Shown here: in pieces, positions 35,051 through 40,288 of the stretch | How the letters are laid out: each line of letters starts with the position of its first letter | Numbering within the stretch: position 1 is the first letter of the stretch | Assembly (NCBI GenBank): GCA_964344765.1 | Contig: CAYFOM010000041.1 | Coordinates: 1 to 40,288 of the forward strand | DNA length: 40,288 nucleotides | Direction: 5' to 3' | Source of the DNA: JACNIZ01 sp964344765 | Lineage (GTDB): Bacteria > Planctomycetota > UBA1135 | Position numbers and translations under genes: made by a program | Notes under the pieces: generated by a model | Told to the model about the DNA's origin: nothing | The model's input: only the letters and a program-made list of their open reading frames with translations | Database searches by the model: none

Positions 35051-35658
35051 GAGGACGAATCTCCGTGGCCGGGAATGGCGTTCAACGCGTTGCGCACCAC
35101 GCCATCAAAAAACTGGAAGATGTTGAGCCGAAAATCCAAGCGCTGAGTTTGGTGCAAGGTGACGGCTCCGTGCAGCTGTGCCCACACCACGTGAGCGAGT
35201 AAGTGGTCGGCTTCGGTGGTTTTACCGTTTCGACCAGCGGCTTCGGCAAGAGTCGAAGCAAATAGATCGTGGTTGCGCCGCGCCCTGCGGTAGAGGGCTT
35301 GCGGGTAGCGCTTCATATGGTCCGGGTGAAGCTGGAAAATGATCTCGTAGAACTCGCGGTTATCGATGGCAAAGTTCAGGTACGACCGACACAAGCGCTC
35401 ACAACGACGCGTCGGATCTTTGACGCCTTCCGATGCCGCCACCATTTCTTCATGCAAACGACCCAAGCCCTCGTCGATTAACGCGTGCAGCAGGTCGTCC
35501 TTGTCTTTGAAGTACAGATAAATGCTGGTCGCGGTGCAGCCAATGGCCGCGGCAATTTTCCGCATGGACAGGCTGCGGTACCCCTGGGCAAGCATCTCGC
35601 GTCGAGCTTCATCGAGGATGAGGTCGCGGAGATCTTTGTTGGGTTTTGCTCGGGCCAT
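35047..35658 (-). CDS. TetR/AcrR-family regulator, likely controls the fatty-acid genes
   Basis: The 203-residue protein has an N-terminal TetR helix-turn-helix (about 12-56): AREMLAQGYRSLSMRK is approximated by residues 18-34, with AIGCTATSIYLYFKDK at 38-53. The C-terminal ligand domain is of the WHG-like type (KRYPQALYRRARRNHD). Its gene is coupled to fadE by a 4-bp overlap. Operator-like 14-bp repeats lie at its own promoter and at that of fadI-fadJ. The parsimonious role is an acyl-CoA-responsive repressor like FadR of Bacillus or PsrA, but ligand and operator are inferred. No Shine-Dalgarno sequence is visible. Confidence 0.87.
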   Translation of the reverse strand: MARAKPNKDLRDLILDEARREMLAQGYRSLSMRKIAAAIGCTATSIYLYFKDKDDLLHALIDEGLGRLHEEMVAASEGVKDPTRRCERLCRSYLNFAIDNREFYEIIFQLHPDHMKRYPQALYRRARRNHDLFASTLAEAAGRNGKTTEADHLLAHVVWAQLHGAVTLHQTQRLDFRLNIFQFFDGVVRNALNAIPGHGDSSS

Positions 35659-35704
35659 TGGCTTTGCGATGGGCTGCGGGCTCCAGGGGGCGACGACCCG
35701 CGGG

Positions 35705-35746
35705 AGGTTTACGCCGTTAACTTTACACTGTTAACTTTACGCTGTT
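35705..35746. promoter_or_regulatory. Operator-like tandem 14-bp repeats upstream of tetR-fadE
   Basis: Three 14-bp units follow head to tail: AGGTTTACGCCGTT (35705), AACTTTACACTGTT (35719), AACTTTACGCTGTT (35733). Their junctions make GTTAAC at 35716-35721 and 35730-35735, giving GTTAAC-N8-GTTAAC. On the minus strand a TTGCAA, 16 bases and TAAAGT would place a promoter across the repeats. The same pattern recurs at 36451-36492. Confidence 0.7.
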
Positions 35747-35782
35747 TTCCTGCGATTGCAAGAGCCACTTCTATCGGTCAAC

Positions 35783-36391
35783 TCAGGGGGCCGGCTGGAC
35801 CAGTCGATCCACCGGCGCATAGCTATTCCCGCCCATTCGCCCTAAAGCGTTGAATTCACTCTGCTTAACGCGCCCGTTTTGATCCAACCTCGCCTCGGGC
35901 AGGACGAAGGCAAGCACCTCGCCGATCAAGTAATCCACCGGGCCATTTCCGAGCTCCAAGTGGCGCTCAAGCCGGCATTCCAGCCGAAATGGCGCGCATT
36001 CCAGACTGGGCGGAGCCACAATTTGGCTGGAAACCAGGGTTAAACCCAGTTTTTCCGCCTCGCTCTCCTGTGGCGGGAACCGTTCCCCCGAATCGGCAAT
36101 CGCCTGCAAATGGCGCGTCTCGGCCAGGTGCACAACGAATTCGCCGGTCTGGAGGATGTTGGCCGCCGTGTCTTTGCGCCTTCCGTCCCGCTGGCGGGCA
36201 ATTCCCAATCCAATCATCGGCGGATCTCCACAGATACCACCATAAAAACTAAAGGGTGCGAGGTTGTTTTCCCCCATTTCCGAGCGGCTACTGACCCACG
36301 CAATTGGCCGTGGAACCAAAGCACTGATCAGCATGAAGTAGTTCTTCGAGGCGCTGAGCTGGTCGGATCGAAGGGTGACGAATTTCTCCAC
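35783..36391 (-). CDS. Flavin reductase-like FMN-binding protein
   Basis: The 202-residue protein has the split-barrel flavin-reductase pattern: NYFMLISALVPRPIAWVSS, then NNLAPFSFYGGICGDPP, then KDTAANILQTGEFVVHL. This matches the flavoprotein oxygenase/flavin reductase group (DIM6/NTAB) of about 200 residues. It binds FMN and may pass electrons from NAD(P)H to flavin or act as a small flavoprotein. It diverges from fadI, with operator copy B in the shared 111-bp gap, so it may belong to the same regulon, perhaps serving flavin supply for FadE. The link is inference. Confidence 0.82.
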   Translation of the reverse strand: MEKFVTLRSDQLSASKNYFMLISALVPRPIAWVSSRSEMGENNLAPFSFYGGICGDPPMIGLGIARQRDGRRKDTAANILQTGEFVVHLAETRHLQAIADSGERFPPQESEAEKLGLTLVSSQIVAPPSLECAPFRLECRLERHLELGNGPVDYLIGEVLAFVLPEARLDQNGRVKQSEFNALGRMGGNSYAPVDRLVQPAP

Positions 36392-36450
36392 GCGCTCATT
36401 GTGCCACCGCCATCTTGCCGAATAGATCTACTTAGACCGCACAAAGAATT

Positions 36451-36492
36451 AAGTTGACGGCGTTAACTTTACGGTGTTAACCTTCCGTTAAT
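36451..36492. promoter_or_regulatory. Operator-like 14-bp repeats and promoter upstream of fadI-fadJ
   Basis: Units AAGTTGACGGCGTT (36451), AACTTTACGGTGTT (36465) and a degenerate AACCTTCCGTTAAT (36479) repeat the tetR-side pattern, again with GTTAAC at 36462-36467 and 36476-36481. A -35 box TTGACG (36454-36459), a 17-bp spacer and TTAACC (36477-36482) as a poor -10 would place the operator inside the promoter, 20 bp before the fadI ATG. That layout fits repression. Confidence 0.7.
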
Positions 36493-36502
36493 CCTTAAGA
36501 GC

Positions 36503-37825
36503 ATGCTTGCATACAATCTCACCCAAGACGGCCCGTCCATAGTGCTGGCGGCAGGCTTGCGCTCGCCGTGGGCACGAGCCGGCGGCGCTTTCAGATCCGA
36601 GGACGCCGGCCATTTAGGCGGTAGCTTGGCACGGGAACTCCTGTGCCGCACCGGCCTCGACCCGGCCGAGCTGGATGAAGTCATCGTCGGCTGCGTAGGT
36701 CCGCCTCATGACCAGGCAAACATTGGTCGCGTTATCGGATTACGCGCCGGAGTTCCGGAATCGGTTCCCGGACGGACGGTGGCACGCAACTGCGCCAGCG
36801 GCATCGAAGCGGTGACGTCGGCGGTGGCTAATATTCGCGCCGGCTTCGGCGACACTTACTTGGCCATGGGCGTGGAGGTCATGAGTGGCTATCCGCTGAT
36901 CATGGGGCGCCGTCTGACCGGATTCTTCGAACGCATGATGAAGGCGCGCGGCATGGGTCAACAGCTAGGCACCATGCTGAGCTTCCGTCCAAGCATGTTG
37001 AAGCCGCGAGTAGCGTTGCTGGAAGGCCTGACCGATCCCATCTCGGGCTTGATCATGGGCAAAACTGCAGAGAAGATCGCGCGTGACTTCGATGTCAGCC
37101 GCGAACTTTGCGACGGCTTCGCGTTGCGTAGTCATGAACGCGCAATTGCCGCCCACAACCGCGGGCGCTTCGAACGCGAGACCCTCCCCCACCTTCCGCA
37201 AGGTGCGAAGAAGGGTGCGCACTCGCTCGAGAACGACGACTCACCGCGTGCCGATCAATCGATGGAACGGCTGGCCAAGCTGCGTCCTTACTTTGAAAAG
37301 CCTGATGGAGTCGTCACCGTCGGCAATGCATGTGGAATTACCGATGGTGCTGCGGCTTTGCTGGTCACGACCGAAGAACGAGCCGCCGAGCTAGGTTTGA
37401 AACCGCTGGCTCGCTTGCGCAGCTTTGCCTGGAGCGGCTGCGACCCATCACGTATGGGACTGGGTCCGGTTTTCTCTTCGGCAGGCGCATTAGAAGCAGC
37501 CGGTTGCAACTTAGGGGATATGGGAACCGTCGAGATCAATGAAGCTTTCGCCGCTCAGGTGTTGGCATGTGCGCGCGCCTTCGAAGATCGCAAATGGGCG
37601 GACAAACATGGCGTCAACGCCAACGTGCTCGGTGAATTGGATCTGGGCAAAACGAACGTCAACGGCGGCGCCATTGCTTTGGGCCACCCGGTTGGCGCGA
37701 CCGGCGCGCGGTTGTTGCTAACCGCCGCTCACGAAATGGAAGTCGGCGATCACGAGCTTGCTCTGGCTTCTCTCTGCATCGGCGGCGGCCAAGGCGGCGC
37801 CGTAGTCCTCGAACGCGTTGGCTGA
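36503..37825 (+). CDS. fadI: Acetyl-CoA C-acyltransferase (thiolase), FadI-like
   Basis: The 440-residue protein has the full thiolase triad: nucleophile Cys97 in ARNCASGIEAV, His395 in ALGHPVGATGAR and Cys425 in LCIGGGQGG. Its length and the loop near 120-170 (RRLTGFFERMMKARGMG) match FadI rather than the shorter FadA. It cleaves 3-ketoacyl-CoA with CoA to release acetyl-CoA, the last step of beta-oxidation. It is followed after one base by fadJ, the same order as fadI-fadJ in E. coli. The start is the ATG at 36503, just downstream of the operator. Confidence 0.92.
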   Translation: MLAYNLTQDGPSIVLAAGLRSPWARAGGAFRSEDAGHLGGSLARELLCRTGLDPAELDEVIVGCVGPPHDQANIGRVIGLRAGVPESVPGRTVARNCASGIEAVTSAVANIRAGFGDTYLAMGVEVMSGYPLIMGRRLTGFFERMMKARGMGQQLGTMLSFRPSMLKPRVALLEGLTDPISGLIMGKTAEKIARDFDVSRELCDGFALRSHERAIAAHNRGRFERETLPHLPQGAKKGAHSLENDDSPRADQSMERLAKLRPYFEKPDGVVTVGNACGITDGAAALLVTTEERAAELGLKPLARLRSFAWSGCDPSRMGLGPVFSSAGALEAAGCNLGDMGTVEINEAFAAQVLACARAFEDRKWADKHGVNANVLGELDLGKTNVNGGAIALGHPVGATGARLLLTAAHEMEVGDHELALASLCIGGGQGGAVVLERVG

Positions 37826-37826
37826 T

Positions 37827-40010
37827 ATGGACCTGCAAGGACTACCCTTTCCCGAGAACTCTCCGGAACCCGGCGAGTGCATTCAGATCCTCAACCCCGA
37901 GCCCGGCTTGGCGGTGGTCAAGTTGGTGCCGCCGCACCGCAGCTTGGCGGTGCTCGACGCCCCGCTGCTGCGCGACTTAGAAGCGGCTGTTGCCGAATTG
38001 GAAGGTCGCCACGACCTAACCGGCATCGTCTTCGCCGGCGCCGAGCCATTGAAGTTCGCAGCCGGTGCCGACGTTGACGGCATCAAACACATCACCAACC
38101 CAGCCGACGTCAAACGCGTCGTGCTCGAGGTGCACAAGTTGTTCCGCCGCATCGAAAAGCTACGACCAAGAACCGTTGCTGCGGTTGGCGGTCCAGTGCC
38201 GGGCGGCGCATTTGAGTTGAGCTTGTGTTGCGATTTCATCGTTGCCGCCGACCACAAAAAGACGCGCATCGGTTTGCCCGAAACCATGCTTGGAATCATC
38301 CCTGGCTGGGGTGGCTCGCACCGACTGCCGAATCGAGTGGGTTTGCCGACTGCGATGACCGCGATCTTGAGTGGTCGCTTGTACGTCGCTCGTCAGGCGA
38401 AGAAGCTTGGCATGATTGATCGCCTAACCGCGCCCGAATACTTGCTGCGCATTGCCAGCGAGATTGCGATGAAGCGCCAAACGCCGCGCAAGTTGTCGCG
38501 CGGCTGGAAGTCGTGGCTGGTCGATCGCAATCCGCTTGCGGCGAACTTCATCGCCAAAAAAGCTCGCGAGATGGTCGAAAGCAAAACGCGCGGCAACTAC
38601 CCGGCACCGCTGCAGGCTATTGATTTGGTCAAAGCGGCGCCGGGCGCTTCGATGGAAGAGGCCGCACAACGCGAAGCCGACGTGATTTCGGAATTGGCGG
38701 TTGGGCCGATCTGCAAAGCATTGATTGGCATTTTCCACGCGTCGGAAGAAGCCAAAAAACTTGGGGCCTCCATTGAAGGATTCAAGCCGCGCAAATTCAC
38801 TGCCGCCGGCGTACTTGGCGGTGGCGTCATGGGCGGTGGCATTGCCAGCAGTTTGGCTGACAAGGGGATCAACACACGGCTGTTTGATTTAGCCCCACCG
38901 GCATTGGATGAAGCCTTGTTGCAACACCGCGCCGACATTAGCAAGCGAGTCAAACGGCGTCGCATGCAGCGCCACGAAGGCAATGCGGCGATGGATCGAT
39001 TGACCACCGCGCGCAAGTTGGAAGGATTTGCCAACAGTCAAATCGTGATTGAAGCCGTCGCCGAACGGCTCGACGTCAAGCAAAGCGTTTTCCAGCAATT
39101 GGCTCAGCAAGTTTCGGCCGATTGCATTTTGGCGACCAACACTTCGTCGCTGTCGGTGTCCAAAATCGCTGAAGGTGTGCCCAACCCGGAACGGGTGGTC
39201 GGCATGCACTTCTTCAACCCGGTCAAGCGCATGCCGCTGGTCGAGGTGGTCAAAGGCGAACAGACCTCGGACGAGGTGGCGGTAGAGGTTGCTGCATTGG
39301 CAATCAAGATGGGCAAGACTCCGGTCATCGTCAAAGACGTCGCCGGCTTCTTGGTCAACCGCTTGCTAGGACCCTATTTGGATGAGGCCGTGCGTCTGTT
39401 CGCCGGCGGCGCGGATCCGCGTCGCGTCGACACGTTAATGCTCGACTTCGGCATGCCAATGGGACCGTTCCGCTTGCTCGACGAAGTCGGCTTGGACATT
39501 GCTGAACATGCCTCGGCTTCGCTGAACCAAGCTTATGGCGAACGCATGATCCCAAGCACCGATCTCGACGCGATGCGCGCACCGGATCGACTGGGACGGA
39601 AAACCGGCAAAGGCTTTTACGTCTTCCCGACCGAGCGCAAAGCTAAAGAGCGTTTGGCCGGTGACTTAGTCAAGTTCCAAAAGGCGGCGTTTGCGCGCAC
39701 CTTTAGCGATGATCAAATCATCAATCGATTGGCTTTATCGATGGTGAACGAAGCTGCGCGTTGCATGGAAGAAGAAGTTGTGGCCACTGCCACGGAACTT
39801 GATCTTGCAACCGTCTTCGGTACCGGCTTTGCTCCCTTTACAGGCGGATTGCTCCACTATGCTGATCGAATCGGCGCTTCAGAGTTGGTGAATCGCCTGC
39901 AAGGAATTCAAGAAAGTCCGGATGTTGCCAGTCGCCCCGGCGGACAAGCCAAGTTCGAACCGGCGGATTTGTTAAAGGAAATGGCGAAGAGAAATAGTCG
40001 TTTCTTTTAA
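37827..40010 (+). CDS. fadJ: Multifunctional enoyl-CoA hydratase / 3-hydroxyacyl-CoA dehydrogenase, FadJ-like
   Basis: From ATG 37827 the protein has 727 residues; a TTG at 37818 is in frame but lies inside fadI. Residues 1-200 form a crotonase domain with oxyanion-hole AAGADVDG (78-85) and paired Glu130 and Glu152 (GAFE and GLPET). A linker leads to a Rossmann NAD domain (GVLGGGVMGGGIA, near 330-342), with the catalytic His461 in GMHFFNPVKRMPLVE. Two C-terminal 3-hydroxyacyl-CoA dehydrogenase helical domains follow. The enzyme hydrates and oxidises enoyl-CoA. It is encoded one base after the fadI stop and likely forms a complex with FadI. The last residues (NSRFF) end 5 bp before a convergent small gene. 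Confidence 0.93.
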   Translation: MDLQGLPFPENSPEPGECIQILNPEPGLAVVKLVPPHRSLAVLDAPLLRDLEAAVAELEGRHDLTGIVFAGAEPLKFAAGADVDGIKHITNPADVKRVVLEVHKLFRRIEKLRPRTVAAVGGPVPGGAFELSLCCDFIVAADHKKTRIGLPETMLGIIPGWGGSHRLPNRVGLPTAMTAILSGRLYVARQAKKLGMIDRLTAPEYLLRIASEIAMKRQTPRKLSRGWKSWLVDRNPLAANFIAKKAREMVESKTRGNYPAPLQAIDLVKAAPGASMEEAAQREADVISELAVGPICKALIGIFHASEEAKKLGASIEGFKPRKFTAAGVLGGGVMGGGIASSLADKGINTRLFDLAPPALDEALLQHRADISKRVKRRRMQRHEGNAAMDRLTTARKLEGFANSQIVIEAVAERLDVKQSVFQQLAQQVSADCILATNTSSLSVSKIAEGVPNPERVVGMHFFNPVKRMPLVEVVKGEQTSDEVAVEVAALAIKMGKTPVIVKDVAGFLVNRLLGPYLDEAVRLFAGGADPRRVDTLMLDFGMPMGPFRLLDEVGLDIAEHASASLNQAYGERMIPSTDLDAMRAPDRLGRKTGKGFYVFPTERKAKERLAGDLVKFQKAAFARTFSDDQIINRLALSMVNEAARCMEEEVVATATELDLATVFGTGFAPFTGGLLHYADRIGASELVNRLQGIQESPDVASRPGGQAKFEPADLLKEMAKRNSRFF

Positions 40011-40015
40011 GCGAT

Positions 40016-40165
40016 CTATGCACGACGCAAGATCGCATCCTTGATGCTGATACCCAGTCCAATCAAACCGGACAAGCCAAAGGTACCGGCGATGATGAGC
40101 AACGGAACCAACAGTTCCGGGGTTTGAGCTGCAATGCCAGGGAAGGTGGTGGTAAGGAGAGTCAT
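40016..40165 (-). CDS. Predicted 49-residue single-helix membrane peptide
   Basis: A 49-codon frame starts at ATG 40165 and stops at 40016. The peptide has one strongly hydrophobic helix (about residues 18-40, PELLVPLLIIAGTFGLSG then LIGLGI) with a basic tail (IKDAILRRA), so the N-terminus should face outward or lumenal and the C-terminus the cytoplasm. No ribosome site stands out. It converges with fadJ, leaving 5 bp. I do not recognise a family. The ATG start, amphipathic composition and tidy fit between neighbours favour a real gene, but chance cannot be excluded. Confidence 0.45.
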   Translation of the reverse strand: MTLLTTTFPGIAAQTPELLVPLLIIAGTFGLSGLIGLGISIKDAILRRA

Positions 40166-40236
40166 CGTTCTAAGTTCAGTTCAGAGTTACCAGTGATCTG
40201 GTGTGCCCTCTTATTGGGTGCTGCCGATCACACGTT

Positions 40237-40288
40237 GTTAGCGTAACATCCTTTCTGTAAATTCCCTCGTCCCTGCAACCGCCCTGTC
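40237..40288. repeat. Right copy of the 52-bp terminal inverted repeat
   Basis: This is the exact reverse complement of 1-52. It sits upstream of the small membrane gene (start at 40165), while the left copy sits on the 3' end of the NlpC/P60 gene, so the two contexts differ. Inside it are GTTA-GCG-TAAC and a CCCTCGTCCC run. Bases 40166-40236 between the small gene and the repeat show nothing else. Confidence 0.9.

Noticed and set aside
1..40288. Terminal repeats as evidence of a circular replicon or a transposon
   Set aside because: The ends are inverted, not direct, so they do not imply circularity. No transposase, integrase or target-site duplication is visible, and the content is ordinary chromosomal metabolism and envelope genes.

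Overview
The window reads as one contiguous stretch of chromosome from a Gram-negative-type bacterium. It carries several lipoprotein signals with a clear lipobox Cys, a TolC-type outer-membrane channel with a MacAB-like pump, a Tat-exported enzyme and an inner-membrane FadE. A Planctomycetota relative is my best guess. The reasons are a sigma factor fused to about 930 residues of carboxypeptidase-regulatory-like repeats, an Npt-like MFS carrier, and starts that mostly lack a Shine-Dalgarno sequence. This is inference without any database search. I see no rRNA, tRNA, CRISPR array, integrase, transposase or phage gene.

Layout. 1-5.2 kb: an NlpC/P60 lipoprotein (minus) diverges from a MoxR ATPase - DUF58 - transglutaminase (TgpA-like) operon. 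5.2-10.3 kb: a small lipoprotein with a SecD-P1-head-like tail, a DUF3667 membrane protein with a zinc ribbon, a three-part secreted serine hydrolase and a Tat-exported epimerase-like protein. 10.4-12.8 kb: an Npt-like MFS carrier and an RlmL-type RNA methyltransferase. 12.9-16.7 kb: two translationally coupled half-ABC exporters with the asymmetric ATP sites of the MdlA/MdlB type. 16.7-17.06 kb: the largest non-coding gap, holding three hairpins, one a nested palindrome with 25-bp arms. 17.06-22.5 kb: TolC-like lipoprotein, HlyD-type adaptor, MacB-type ATPase and permease in one tight operon. 22.6-26.5 kb: a GH63-like glycosidase, a DUF6786-like lipoprotein and a GAF-GGDEF diguanylate cyclase. 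26.6-32.6 kb: the membrane-tethered sigma factor, a second serine hydrolase and a squalene/phytoene synthase-type enzyme. 32.6-40.0 kb: a beta-oxidation locus (tetR-fadE on minus, flavin reductase, fadI-fadJ on plus), then a 49-residue membrane peptide.

How genes work together. The fatty-acid locus is the clearest regulon. The promoter regions of tetR-fadE and of fadI-fadJ both carry the same 14-bp-periodic operator (GTTAAC-N8-GTTAAC), and at fadI it lies between a TTGACG -35 box and the -10. FadE makes the first double bond; FadJ hydrates and oxidises; FadI cleaves. The efflux operon and the divergent ABC exporter share a structured intergenic region that may hold an attenuator-like hairpin.

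The two ends of the window are a perfect 52-bp inverted repeat (1-52 and 40237-40288). This is either a dispersed repeat at which an assembly stopped, or an artefact; it is not a mobile-element boundary that I can support. Five of six convergent gene pairs overlap at their 3' ends, leaving no room for ordinary terminators.
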